Assembly: GCA_013152535.1 (NCBI GenBank)
Contig: JAADGE010000051.1
Span: 1 to 64,000 of the forward strand
Reading direction: 5' to 3'
Source: Chlorobiota bacterium
Lineage (GTDB): Bacteria; Bacteroidota; Bacteroidia; Bacteroidales; JAADGE01
DNA: 64,000 nucleotides
The position numbers and the translations under genes are program-made. Positions 17,608 through 26,874 of this stretch are shown one piece after another. The notes beneath the pieces were generated by a model that saw nothing but the letters and a program-made list of their open reading frames with translations, was not told where the DNA came from and ran no database searches. Within the stretch, counting starts at the first letter, position 1, and each line of letters begins with the position of its first letter.

Positions 17608-18186
17608 TTAATTTAATAATATTTCCAATACCAGATTAGCCTGCATATTTGACACTATTCCCACTCTCGGAGCAAGCGGCGGATTGTTATCCGAGATTTC
17701 GGATTTTTCATCACCGCAAATATATAAATTTTCAATCTGCTTCGAATGAAGTGAATTATTATCACCAAATCCCGCCATTCCCAGACCGGAAATTATCGGT
17801 TTATCCGGAAATTCAGTTAAAACAGTTTCAATCAACATTTTTTTTTCTTCAGCTTTATCAAATGCTTCAATAATAATATCGCATTCCGAGAAAATATACG
17901 GTATATTATATTCATCAACTTTTAGAATATGAATGCTAATTTGAACTTCCGGATTTATACGATTAATATTATCCTTTAACGCGTTCACTTTTATTTGCCC
18001 TATTTGGTCATAAAAATAATATTGACGGTTTAAATTACTTTCACTCACAACATCAAAATCAGCAATAATTAATTTCCCGATTCCTGAACGAGCAAGTGCA
18101 ACGGCACAATTAGAACCTAAACCGCCGGCTCCGGCAATTCCGACTGTTTTATATTTCAATGAATTTTTAATTTCTTCAAAAGTCAT
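17608..18186 (-). CDS. ThiF-family E1-like adenylyltransferase
   Basis: 192 residues, the short ThiF type (family 2) rather than the full-length MoeB/ThiF of about 250. Nucleotide motif GAGGLGS at 19-25, then ADFDVVSESNLNRQ with the conserved Asn-Arg, and CDIIIEAFDKAEEK with the DKxE-type segment. The C-terminal ICGDEKSE...PPLAPRVGIVS is also typical. No CxxC zinc pair is visible. It activates the C-terminal glycine of the neighbouring carrier with ATP. It is first of a tight three-gene run on the minus strand and is divergent from the aor gene (188 bases between the start codons), so the two units may share a control region. ThiF in thiamine synthesis is the alternative reading. Confidence 0.85.
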   Translation of the reverse strand: MTFEEIKNSLKYKTVGIAGAGGLGSNCAVALARSGIGKLIIADFDVVSESNLNRQYYFYDQIGQIKVNALKDNINRINPEVQISIHILKVDEYNIPYIFSECDIIIEAFDKAEEKKMLIETVLTEFPDKPIISGLGMAGFGDNNSLHSKQIENLYICGDEKSEISDNNPPLAPRVGIVSNMQANLVLEILLN

Positions 18187-18335
18187 AAATATCTGTTATT
18201 ATGAAGTGCAAATTTAATTAAAAATTCAATATTGTAACTTATTGAATGTCAATATTAGTTTTGAAAATTGCGATATGCAAAAGATAACATATTGACATAA
18301 ATCATTTTAAATACACATTACAGAATATAAATTTG

Positions 18336-18343
18336 TATTTTTG
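18336..18343 (+). promoter_or_regulatory. -7 promoter element of aor (TATTTTTG)
   Basis: Exact TAnnTTTG match followed by C, 31 bases ahead of the ATG at 18375. Because it lies downstream of the ORF-track start at 18333, the long ORF start is probably inside the promoter and not used. Confidence 0.6.
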
Positions 18344-18374
18344 CATAAAATATGAAAATTTAAAATTATATAAT

Positions 18375-20525
18375 ATGAAATACGAAGAGTTAAGAAATAA
18401 ACACAAATTATTAGCAGATAAAAGCTATACATTCACACCTCCTGATAAAGGTTATACTGATAAAACTTTGTATGTTAATGTCGGCACAAATGAAATTGAA
18501 GAAAAAGATGTGCCGACTGAAATGAAAGAAAAATTTGTAGGGGGAAAAGGATACGGATTAAGATATCTTTGGGATGCAATAACACCAAAAACCAAATGGA
18601 ATGATCCGGAAAATGAAATAATAATTGCAGGAGGTCCTCTTTGCGGTATTACCCAATATTCCGGTACAGGTAAATCGTTAGTAGTTACTTTATCACCACA
18701 AACTCAATCCGTTATGGACAGTAATGTGGGCGGTTATTTTGGTCCGTTTTTAAAGTTCAGCGGTTTTGATGCACTTGAACTGCAAGGAAAAGCTGATAAA
18801 GATGTCATAATTTTTATTGACGGTGTTAACCATAAAATATCAATTTGTGAAGCACCTGCCGAAGCCGGTAACAGTCATATTTTGGCACATCAATTAACAG
18901 AGATGTATGCCGATGATGAAAAAGACAGAAAAAACATATCTGTTGTATCTGCCGGTGATGCTGCCGATCACTCATTAATTGGAATGTTAAATTTCAGTTT
19001 TTTTGATGTAAAAAGAAAAGAAGTTCGATTGAAACAAGCCGGAAGAGGCGGCATCGGAACCGTATTCAGAGATAAAAAAATAAAAGCACTTGTTGTAAAA
19101 ATTCCGGGAGTCAAAGGAAATTTGAATAATGTTGTTGATTTAAAAATAATTCAAGAACGAGGCAAAAATTTCAATGCGGAGATGAAATTTGACGAAGAGC
19201 AAAATCAAATGAAATCAAAAGGTACGGCTCACCTTACCAATATTATGAATGATTATGATTTGTTGCCTGTTAATAATTTTAAATTCGGGTCTTCTGAAGA
19301 AGCTGTTAAAATCCATTCGGATATTTACAGATCATATTTTTCACAAGGAATGCCGGACGGATGTTGGATTGGTTGTAATATGTCCTGTGCCAAAGGTGTT
19401 GATAATTATACATTAAGAACCGGACCGTATGCCGGAGATAAAGTTCTTGTGGAAGGTCCCGAATATGAAACAGCATCCTCTCTCGGTTCTGTCATGGGAA
19501 TTTTTAATCCTGAATTTACAATTGAAACTAACTTCTATTGTGATACTTACGGTATTTGTACGATTACTTGGGGAACCACAATGGGCTTTGTAATGGAATG
19601 CTACGAAAACGGAATTTTAAATGAAGAACGTACAGGCGGTATTAAATTAAATTTCGGGAATGAAGAAGGTGCAATGAAATTATTACATCAAGTTGCAAAA
19701 GGCGAAGGTTTCGGAAAAATTGCAGGACAAGGAGTTCGTAAATTAAAAGAATATTTTGCAGCACAAGGTTGGGGCGATGCTCAATTTATGCAAGATATAG
19801 GAATGGAAAATAAAGGTTTGGAATATTCACAATATGTTTCAAAAGAATCTTTGGCACAACAAGGCGGATATGCTATGACCAACAAAGGACCGCAACACGA
19901 TGAAGCTTGGTTGATTTTTATGGATATGGTTAATAACCAAATTCCGACCTTTGAAGATAAAGCCGAAGCATTGCACTATTTCCCTATTTTCAGAACTTGG
20001 TTCGGATTACAGGGACTATGTAAATTGCCTTGGAACGACATTGAACCGCAAAATAATGCAGAAACCGACGAACCTGCAAAAGTACCCGAACATGTCGATA
20101 ATTATGTGAAAATATACACAGCTGTAACGGGTAAAAAATTCAGTAATAAAGAATTAATTCTTCAGTCGGAACGTGTATATAATTTCCAAAGAATTTTCAA
20201 CCTGAGAATGGGATTCGGAACCAGAAAACACGATGCTCAGCCATACAGAGCTGCCGGACCGGTAACAGTTGAAGAATACGAATCAAGACAAGAAAGATAC
20301 GACGGACAGTTAAAAGAACTTATCGGTGTTGACCCGACAGGAAAATCTACAACTGAAAAAGTCGCAATACTTCGTAAATATAAAGAAGAACAGTATGAAC
20401 AATTATTAGATGCTGTTTATGAAAGAAGAGGTTGGACTAACAACGGAGTTCCGAAAATTGACTATCTGAAAAAAATAGAAATGGATCTTCCGGAATTGAT
20501 TGAAACTGTTAAGGATTATCAGTAA
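18375..20525 (+). CDS. Aldehyde:ferredoxin oxidoreductase family protein
   Basis: 716 residues from the ATG at 18375, chosen because the ORF-track start overlaps the promoter element. The N-terminal domain has FVGGKGYGLRYLW, the AGGPLCGI and GTGKS segments, and SNVGGYFGPFLKFSGFDALELQG, which bind the bis-pterin metal cofactor in this family. The [4Fe-4S] ligands appear as CWIGCNMSC (Cys330, 334, 338), followed by GPEYETASSLGS, with a fourth in GLCKLPW (Cys549). The family normally shows CxxCxxxC, so the CxxxC spacing is a variant. Enzymes of this group oxidise aldehydes (or reduce acids) with ferredoxin using tungsten or molybdenum pterin; subfamily members act on other substrates. A ThiF/ThiS-like pair is divergently encoded next door. 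Substrate and metal are not evident. Confidence 0.9.
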   Translation: MKYEELRNKHKLLADKSYTFTPPDKGYTDKTLYVNVGTNEIEEKDVPTEMKEKFVGGKGYGLRYLWDAITPKTKWNDPENEIIIAGGPLCGITQYSGTGKSLVVTLSPQTQSVMDSNVGGYFGPFLKFSGFDALELQGKADKDVIIFIDGVNHKISICEAPAEAGNSHILAHQLTEMYADDEKDRKNISVVSAGDAADHSLIGMLNFSFFDVKRKEVRLKQAGRGGIGTVFRDKKIKALVVKIPGVKGNLNNVVDLKIIQERGKNFNAEMKFDEEQNQMKSKGTAHLTNIMNDYDLLPVNNFKFGSSEEAVKIHSDIYRSYFSQGMPDGCWIGCNMSCAKGVDNYTLRTGPYAGDKVLVEGPEYETASSLGSVMGIFNPEFTIETNFYCDTYGICTITWGTTMGFVMECYENGILNEERTGGIKLNFGNEEGAMKLLHQVAKGEGFGKIAGQGVRKLKEYFAAQGWGDAQFMQDIGMENKGLEYSQYVSKESLAQQGGYAMTNKGPQHDEAWLIFMDMVNNQIPTFEDKAEALHYFPIFRTWFGLQGLCKLPWNDIEPQNNAETDEPAKVPEHVDNYVKIYTAVTGKKFSNKELILQSERVYNFQRIFNLRMGFGTRKHDAQPYRAAGPVTVEEYESRQERYDGQLKELIGVDPTGKSTTEKVAILRKYKEEQYEQLLDAVYERRGWTNNGVPKIDYLKKIEMDLPELIETVKDYQ

Positions 20526-20590
20526 ATATTACAAACTTATTCGTGCCATGCTGAGCGTGGCACGATTATTTAAAAGGATTATCAGTAAAT
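20511..20590 (+). repeat. 17-bp direct repeat bracketing a hairpin
   Basis: AAGGATTATCAGTAAAT occurs at 20511-20527 (spanning the aor stop codon) and again, exactly, at 20574-20590. Between them lies a 46-base segment with the hairpin TCGTGCCA/TGGCACGA (20541-20548 and 20558-20565). Either a local duplication or a small inserted element with a long target-site duplication. Confidence 0.75.
20541..20565. terminator. GC-rich hairpin after aor
   Basis: 8-bp perfect stem TCGTGCCA/TGGCACGA, loop 9, followed by TTATTTAAAA. It is a weak terminator candidate because the T-tract is short, and it is part of the repeat-bracketed segment. Confidence 0.45.
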
Positions 20591-20608
20591 TTTAACTAAT
20601 ATATTCTG

Positions 20609-20640
20609 AGGCTGTCTAAAAAGGCAGCTTCTTTTAATTT
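20609..20640 (+). terminator. Terminator-like hairpin AGGCTGTC/GGCAGCTT
   Basis: An 8-bp stem with two G-T pairs and a 6-base A-rich loop, followed by CTTTTAATTTT. It lies between aor and the helicase and probably ends aor transcription. Confidence 0.6.
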
Positions 20641-20674
20641 TAAGTGTTCAATTATTTAGTTAATTTCGGCAAAT

Positions 20675-21889
20675 ATGAAATTTACAGAATTAAAACTTAA
20701 TGAGCAATTATTAGAAGCCATTTCTTATATGGGTTTTGAAACAGCCACTCCTGTGCAGGAAAAGGCCATTCCTGCAATTCTTGAAAACAGGGATATGATT
20801 GCCTGTGCACAAACCGGAACAGGAAAAACCGGAGCTTTTGTTTTGCCTATAATTAATAAACTAATCAACAAAAAAGATTCTTCAACAGATACCTTAATAA
20901 TTGTTCCTACGAGAGAATTAGCTATTCAAATTGATGAACAAATACTCGGGTTCTCTTATTTTGTATCGGTTACATCAATTGCTGTTTACGGCGGCGGAGA
21001 CGGTAAAGATTGGGATAAACAAAAAACGGCTTTACAAAACGGAGCAGATATCATTGTAGCAACACCGGGCAGATTATTGTCTTATTTAAAATTAGGATTT
21101 GTAAATTTGGATACGGTAAAACATTTGGTACTTGACGAAGCTGACAGGATGTTGGATATGGGTTTTATTGATGACTTAAAAGCAATTATTTCATTTTTGA
21201 AGAAAGACCATCAAACGCTGATGTTCAGTGCAACTATGCCGAAAAGCATTAATCAGTTGGTTAAAAGAATTTTACATAACCCCGTTGAAATTTCTTTATC
21301 TGTTTCAAAACCGGCAGAAGGCGTAAATCATAATGTCTGTTTATGCTATGACGAGCAAAAAGGAAAAATATTGAATTATATTATTTCTGAGCGAAAACAG
21401 TATGACAGTTTTTTAATTTTCACTTCTGCAAAAAGCAAAGTTTCTGAAATTGTAAGATTACTTAATAAATCCGGATTTCCTGCAAAAGGAATTTCTTCCG
21501 ATTTAAAGCAAGATAAACGAGAAGAAGTAGTAACCGGTTTTAAATCCAAAAGGATACGAATTTTGGTTGCAACTGATGTAATGAGCCGAGGTATTGATGT
21601 AAAAGAAATTAATATGGTAATTAATTATGATGTTCCGCATGATGCTGAAGATTATGTACATCGTGTCGGAAGAACTGCCAGAAATAATGCTGCCGGTGAA
21701 GCCTTAACATTTGTAAACCCAAGGGACATGCATAAGTTAAGAAAAACAGAGCAATTAATTCAAATAACAATTCCTGAAATTCAGTTGCCCGATGAATTCG
21801 GGAAAAGACCAAATCGGGAAAGCCGAAAATTAAAAACAAAAACTAAAAGACCTTATTACCGGAAAAAGAAAAATTATAATAAGAAATAA
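20675..21889 (+). CDS. DEAD-box ATP-dependent RNA helicase
   Basis: 404 residues. All core motifs are visible in order: an upstream Phe and Q motif (FETATPVQEKAIP), motif I AQTGTGKTGAF, Ia PTRELA, Ib TPGRL, II DEAD, III SAT, then in the second RecA lobe VATDVMSRGIDV and VI HRVGRTAR. A short, very basic tail (KTKTKRPYYRKKKNYNKK) follows and probably binds RNA. It is closest to the RhlE group of small DEAD-box proteins involved in ribosome assembly or RNA turnover, often cold-responsive. A near-match promoter element TAATTTCG lies only 6 bases before the ATG, so the mRNA may be nearly leaderless. The exact subgroup is uncertain. Confidence 0.93.
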   Translation: MKFTELKLNEQLLEAISYMGFETATPVQEKAIPAILENRDMIACAQTGTGKTGAFVLPIINKLINKKDSSTDTLIIVPTRELAIQIDEQILGFSYFVSVTSIAVYGGGDGKDWDKQKTALQNGADIIVATPGRLLSYLKLGFVNLDTVKHLVLDEADRMLDMGFIDDLKAIISFLKKDHQTLMFSATMPKSINQLVKRILHNPVEISLSVSKPAEGVNHNVCLCYDEQKGKILNYIISERKQYDSFLIFTSAKSKVSEIVRLLNKSGFPAKGISSDLKQDKREEVVTGFKSKRIRILVATDVMSRGIDVKEINMVINYDVPHDAEDYVHRVGRTARNNAAGEALTFVNPRDMHKLRKTEQLIQITIPEIQLPDEFGKRPNRESRKLKTKTKRPYYRKKKNYNKK

Positions 21890-22008
21890 TAATCACTGTT
21901 AATTTGGGTAAGAGCTTTGCTCATTATTTTCTAAATTGCAGTTTCATAAGCAGGTTCGTAATACTTTTCGTATTTTCAGTTGTTCGGCGGTTATAAGTTT
22001 TTCTTATT

Positions 22009-22053
22009 AATAACAAGAAGATAATACGGATAAAGCATTATCTTCTTGTTATT
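22009..22053. terminator. Long bidirectional hairpin between convergent genes
   Basis: A 17-bp perfect stem AATAACAAGAAGATAAT with an 11-base loop, between the helicase (plus) and the small secreted protein (minus). A/T-rich flanks on both sides make it a plausible terminator in both directions. Confidence 0.7.
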
Positions 22054-22071
22054 ATATAAAAAGTAATTATC

Positions 22072-22530
22072 TTATTGATTTTTTCCTACAAAAGACAATA
22101 TTCCTACTGCACAAGTTTTGCGCCTGCCTTTTCCTTGTTTAAATCTAATGGAAACATAATAAACTCCTGAACGTTTGCATATAAAGTCAAACATATTTCT
22201 GCCGCTTTTTTCAGTAGAATTCCATGGTCTCATTTCGGGATGTTTACTGTCAAACAGAGTTAATTTTACATCGTTACTGTGACCGCTGGGAGAACAAAGA
22301 ATAAAACGATATCTCGTTCCTCTGTTTAACACAACAGGCCATTTGGTTCCGTTAATACTTCTTTCTGATCTTACAGCTCTCAGTTTTGTATTAAAATCGC
22401 GCAAATATATTGCATTTCCTCCTTTTCTGGCACACTGATAAACTCTTTGTTGTTTACATTGTGCTTGAGCCTCCCCGGATGCAAATATAAAAAAACTTGT
22501 TATGGCTATAAGAATGGCTATCTTCTTCAT
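22072..22530 (-). CDS. Small secreted basic protein, unknown family
   Basis: 152 residues with a classic signal peptide ending AQAQ at about 24. The mature part is basic, with four Cys (QCKQQ, YQCARK, FILCSPS, DFICKRS) plus one in KTCAVG, and beta-rich segments such as RYRFILC and GVYYVSIRF. It looks like a small beta-sandwich domain of the kind that binds other surface proteins or polysaccharide, but I recognise no family. The start codon overlaps the stop of the upstream lipoprotein gene (TAATG), so the two are translationally coupled. It is the last gene of a seven-gene minus-strand block that includes the Sia-like cassette and the ABC transporter. Confidence 0.75.
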   Translation of the reverse strand: MKKIAILIAITSFFIFASGEAQAQCKQQRVYQCARKGGNAIYLRDFNTKLRAVRSERSINGTKWPVVLNRGTRYRFILCSPSGHSNDVKLTLFDSKHPEMRPWNSTEKSGRNMFDFICKRSGVYYVSIRFKQGKGRRKTCAVGILSFVGKNQ

Positions 22531-23429
22531 TATAATGAGATTAAATTGTTACGAATTTTAATAATTTTATTTTCTATTTTATTTAAATTTTCTTCTGTAT
22601 AGATAATTTCGGTATGTTCTCCCGGTTCAATTACCTGAATAGAATCCTGAGTATAAGAAATTTTATCCTCTCCTTCAACTACCTTAATTTCAACAGTATC
22701 ATATAATTTTAATAATTCTCTGAATTGATCATTCATTTTTTTAAACTTCGGTTTATTATCAAAGAATTCTAAAACACTTAAAAGTTCTTTTACTATATCT
22801 TTTTGTCCTGCAATTATTTCTTCTGTTGTTGTATCTCTTTTAAATTGGTTTACTTTACAAGCAAGATATTGACCTTCAGTCCAAACACCCGTAATCATTA
22901 ACGCACTTAAATTACTTCTTCTTGTTTTTCTTAAATGTTCATCCATATCGTGATAACTGGTAACGGATAAAAACATTAACGAATCCAGATTATTACTGTT
23001 GGTAGCTAAACGTTTTAATGTTTGAAATTCGAAAAATTGATCAACATCCAATGCGTCAGCTAATCGTTTAATTGATGTTAAATATTCAACAATAGCATTT
23101 TTTCTGTTATAAACATTTAAATAACCCAAATCGGCACTTAACATACCCAATCCCAATGCTTTCTCAAAATTTGAATCAAAATCATTTGCCACATCTGTAG
23201 GGACAAGGTGTTTTTTCGAATAAGGCACTTTCATATCTTCAATTGTTGCTGCCATTTCAATCGGAGACGGGAAACTTTCAATTAACCCGTTAATTTTTGC
23301 AGGGTCAATTTGAACAGCTCTTGAAGTATCCTGTGTATCAGGTCCGGTAATTGTTGCATCATCACCGCCTCCGCCGCAAGAAGCAAAAACAATTATAACA
23401 GATATTATAAATATAAGTTTTTTTATCAT
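22530..23429 (-). CDS. Lipoprotein of unknown function
   Basis: 299 residues. Lipobox IVFASC, so lipidated at Cys18, followed by a Gly-rich linker (GGGGDD). The mature part is alpha-helical, with an acidic stretch near residues 255-280 (KVVEGEDKI, VIEPGEHTE) and a coiled C-terminus. I recognise no family. It has its own TAnnTTTG element (TATCTTTG on the minus strand at 23462-23469, 33 bases ahead of the ATG), so it can be expressed separately from the transporter upstream. Its stop overlaps the start of the small secreted protein. Position next to a TerB-ABCG transporter suggests a role in envelope transport or assembly, which is inference. Confidence 0.75.
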   Translation of the reverse strand: MIKKLIFIISVIIVFASCGGGGDDATITGPDTQDTSRAVQIDPAKINGLIESFPSPIEMAATIEDMKVPYSKKHLVPTDVANDFDSNFEKALGLGMLSADLGYLNVYNRKNAIVEYLTSIKRLADALDVDQFFEFQTLKRLATNSNNLDSLMFLSVTSYHDMDEHLRKTRRSNLSALMITGVWTEGQYLACKVNQFKRDTTTEEIIAGQKDIVKELLSVLEFFDNKPKFKKMNDQFRELLKLYDTVEIKVVEGEDKISYTQDSIQVIEPGEHTEIIYTEENLNKIENKIIKIRNNLISL

Positions 23430-23461
23430 AATAAAACAGTTAAGAAAAAACTATCAACAAT

Positions 23462-23469
23462 CAAAGATA
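23462..23469 (-). promoter_or_regulatory. -7 promoter element of the lipoprotein gene (TATCTTTG)
   Basis: Exact TAnnTTTG match on the minus strand, 33 bases ahead of the start codon. Confidence 0.55.
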
Positions 23470-23508
23470 TTAAAATTTTTATATTTCAAAAAATATTGTT
23501 TGAATATT

Positions 23509-26500
23509 TTATTTTTCAACCTTATCCTGTAAAGCTTTTTTCTTTTCTTTTCCTCCTTTTTTATTAAATTTAATATTACCGAAAAACTCAACAAATTTCC
23601 GTAAATGATCAAAATATAACGGAAAATATAATAATAACGACATTGCCCAAATTACGAATATATTAAACCAAAATGTTTCATATACGTGTCCTAAAAAATA
23701 TTTATGCGGAGCGTAAAAATGAGCTCTGAAACCTATGAAATTAGAATCATCAGGTTCTAAATATATAGGTTCTTCCTGTCTTACTAATTTTTCATTAAAT
23801 CGTAATATTTTATTCTTTTCATATATATTTCTGACAATATCATCAAGATGCTCGTTGTGATATTTATTTCTGAATTTGATATAATATCCCGGTTTTTTAC
23901 TGTCCTGATAAGTAATTAAATTTTCTTTTAATTCATTGGCACTTGAATATACAGCAAGATAAAAGTCTTTCCATTTTTCAAGATAATCCATAAGGTCATA
24001 ACCTTGTTTTTCAGGATCGTAAGTGCTTACGTTCAATGAATTTATTAATTTTTCAGGAATAAATAATGAATCTTTTATTGTCTTATCGTCAGCAGCTAAA
24101 GCATCAAAATTATTGTAAAAAACATCAAAGTTTATCTTTCTGCCGTTTTTTCCTTTTTTATAATTCCTGAGTTCATGTGTCAGCTCCAATATTTCTCTGT
24201 TTCCTTTCGGAAGTTCATGTTTCAGTAAAGCTAATTCGTATGCAACTACTTTATTAACTGAATCAACATTATTTTTTCCTTTATTTTCTTCTTTAACTAT
24301 TTCAATAGCTTCAATACTTTCGGAAAGTTTGGGAATAAATTTATCCTGACTGAAATTAGCCGTACTTTTAACTTGATCAAAAGGAAAATATTGTTTTTCA
24401 AATTTATTTTCTTTAAACTGATGCACCATTAGTGCCTCATATGCCCAGCGAGATGCCATAATATCAGCAATAACAGGTACTTTATCAACACTTCCGATTA
24501 CTCTGTTTAATTTATTGAAACTAAACATAGCTCCGCCTAATGCCATTTGAGGAATCATTAACAGAGGAATAAGAATATATATTGTAACGGCAGAATTAAA
24601 TGCAGATGAGATGTTTAATCCCATAAAATTTGCAAAAACAAATGTTGAAAATAAAACAATCCAATATGCAAAATACATACCTTGAATGCCGAGAACAGCA
24701 TTTCCGATAATTACGAATAAAAAGGCCTGAATTGCTGAAATTGAAATCAATATCACAATTTTTGCCGTTAAATATGAAGAACGGCTTAAATGTAAAAATT
24801 TTTCTCTTTTCAGTATTTTTCTGTCTCTGAAAATTTCTTCGGCACTTACGGTTAATCCTAAAAATAATGCTACTACAATGGACATAAATATATAAGGCGG
24901 TATATTTTCATTATCGAAGAAAATATATACCGAAGAGGTGGGATCTGCAATGTATCGAATTAAAAATGCCAAAATAAAGCCTAAAAGAGGTGCTTCAACA
25001 AGATTAAGTACAATGTACTGTGTATTACTGATTTTAGATAATAAATCTCTTGTTAAAAAGATTTTAAACTGATTAAACCAATTCGGAATACTTAAATTTG
25101 CCGGCGGCTCATCACTGACTTCTTCAACTTCGTCTTGGGGAACTTTTTCGTGATAATGTTTTTCCCATTCTTGAGGAGTTACTTTTCGTTGTTCGGTATA
25201 TTTCCCGAATTCATCAACTACTTCCGATTCTATAATGTCAAAAATTAATTCCGGTGTTACATTTCCGCAAATCTGACATTCTCCGATATCTGCATTAATC
25301 TGATTGTCAAGGACTTTGAAGTGAACAACAGCGTCAACCGGATTTCCGTACCAGACGAGATAACCGCCTTGATCCAAAATCAACATACGGTCAAACATTT
25401 TGTAAATATCTGATGATGGCTGATGAATGACTACAAAAATTAATTTACCTTTTTGTGTTAATTCACTCAAGAGTTCCATTACATTTTCCGAATCTCTTGA
25501 AGATAAGCCGGATGTAGGTTCGTCAACAAAAAGAATTGCGGGCTCTCGGATAAGTTCTAAAGCAATATTCAGACGTTTTCTTTGACCGCCGCTGATAGTT
25601 TTATTCATTGAATTCCCGACTTTCAAATCCTTTTTATCAAAAAGTCCGAGATCTTTTAATGTTTTTTCTACAAGTACTGTTATTTCTGCTTTGTTTTTAT
25701 TTTTAAAACAGAGTTTTGCATTATAGTATAAATTTTGAAATACGGTTAATTCTTCAATTAATAAATCGTCTTGAGGAATATATCCGATAACGCCTTCGAG
25801 TTCTCCTTTGTTGTGGTGCAGATTAATACCGTTAATTTTAACTTCGCCTGAAGAAGGTGTTGTAATTCCTGATAAAGTATTAACTAAAGTTGTTTTACCG
25901 GAACCGCTGGCACCCATTATACCGACTAATTTTCCGTGATCAACAGAGAAACTGACGTCTCTGACTCCGATATCACCGGTTTTAAATCTATATTGCAGGT
26001 TATTTACTACAAATGATAATTTGGAAATTTCCAAATCTCTCATAAATCTGGCTGCAACATCGCTGTAATGGATTGGTTTGCCTTTTGGTAATTTAATAAC
26101 ACTTCCGGGAGCAAATAAATATATCCGATTGTTATAAACCGTTGTACTGTTCAGAAAAACATCTTGTTTTCCGGTATATTTTAAGAAATATAAATCGGCA
26201 CTTTTTACTTGTAAAATTAAGACACTTCCGTGAAGACTCTCTGAAAGAATATGTTGAGAGTGACTGTGAGTATTATCTTTATCATTTATTATTAATACAG
26301 ATTCGGAATCTAACTCGCGATAATCATTCTGTATAACAAAGTTTTCAATTTCTTTTGATTCTTTTGCAGCAAGATTAAAAGCATCGGCAACAACGGAAAT
26401 AATTTCCATTCTTTGCTCAGAAAGGTTCTTTTCAACATTAACATTAACAAGCTCAAATAAACGAGCCAGAACAATTACTTTTTGTTTGTGGTTAAGTGTT

Positions 26501-26778
26501 TTATTAATTTTACGGCAAATTCCCATTACTCTGACGGAATCGACCATTTTAACTTGTCCTGAAGAAGTATCTGCTCTGCCTTCTTTTCTTTTTCGTTTTT
26601 TTTCTTCTTTTTCAGAATGTTTGATGAACAAATCCATATATTCATCAACCTGAGATTTGCTTAGTTGAGAAGATAAAAAAGTTCTTACGAATTTTTCTTC
26701 CTGTTGGACAACTCCTTCGTCCTGCTTTGCAATAATAGCAAATAATTGCATTAATGCTTTTAATATCTCTTCACTCAT
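23509..26778 (-). CDS. TerB-like/FHA-like/ABCG-type transporter fusion
   Basis: 1089 residues. Residues 1-150 resemble a TerB-like helical domain (LFAIIAKQDEGVVQQEEKFV; later NVEKNLSEQRMEIISVVADA). Residues 150-245 are beta-rich and FHA-like. An ABC ATPase follows at about 260-480: Walker A GASGSGKTT, Q-loop IPQDD, signature SGGQRKRL, Walker B ILFVDEPTSGL, H-loop VVIHQPSS, which is the ABCG style. Several membrane spans at about 600-770 form the permease. A large, probably periplasmic, region (about 775-1040) precedes a last span near 1045-1065 and a basic cytoplasmic tail. It lies 96 bases downstream of the SiaC-like gene with no clear own promoter. Half-transporters of this type dimerise and export lipids or similar; the substrate here is unknown. 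Confidence 0.85.
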   Translation of the reverse strand: MSEEILKALMQLFAIIAKQDEGVVQQEEKFVRTFLSSQLSKSQVDEYMDLFIKHSEKEEKKRKRKEGRADTSSGQVKMVDSVRVMGICRKINKTLNHKQKVIVLARLFELVNVNVEKNLSEQRMEIISVVADAFNLAAKESKEIENFVIQNDYRELDSESVLIINDKDNTHSHSQHILSESLHGSVLILQVKSADLYFLKYTGKQDVFLNSTTVYNNRIYLFAPGSVIKLPKGKPIHYSDVAARFMRDLEISKLSFVVNNLQYRFKTGDIGVRDVSFSVDHGKLVGIMGASGSGKTTLVNTLSGITTPSSGEVKINGINLHHNKGELEGVIGYIPQDDLLIEELTVFQNLYYNAKLCFKNKNKAEITVLVEKTLKDLGLFDKKDLKVGNSMNKTISGGQRKRLNIALELIREPAILFVDEPTSGLSSRDSENVMELLSELTQKGKLIFVVIHQPSSDIYKMFDRMLILDQGGYLVWYGNPVDAVVHFKVLDNQINADIGECQICGNVTPELIFDIIESEVVDEFGKYTEQRKVTPQEWEKHYHEKVPQDEVEEVSDEPPANLSIPNWFNQFKIFLTRDLLSKISNTQYIVLNLVEAPLLGFILAFLIRYIADPTSSVYIFFDNENIPPYIFMSIVVALFLGLTVSAEEIFRDRKILKREKFLHLSRSSYLTAKIVILISISAIQAFLFVIIGNAVLGIQGMYFAYWIVLFSTFVFANFMGLNISSAFNSAVTIYILIPLLMIPQMALGGAMFSFNKLNRVIGSVDKVPVIADIMASRWAYEALMVHQFKENKFEKQYFPFDQVKSTANFSQDKFIPKLSESIEAIEIVKEENKGKNNVDSVNKVVAYELALLKHELPKGNREILELTHELRNYKKGKNGRKINFDVFYNNFDALAADDKTIKDSLFIPEKLINSLNVSTYDPEKQGYDLMDYLEKWKDFYLAVYSSANELKENLITYQDSKKPGYYIKFRNKYHNEHLDDIVRNIYEKNKILRFNEKLVRQEEPIYLEPDDSNFIGFRAHFYAPHKYFLGHVYETFWFNIFVIWAMSLLLYFPLYFDHLRKFVEFFGNIKFNKKGGKEKKKALQDKVEK

Positions 26779-26874
26779 AGTATCAGGTTATAACGAAACT
26801 GAAAATCAGTTAAATATTTTTTAAGAACATAAAGCATAAATTAAGAAACATTTTTTTGAAATAAACTTAAAATA

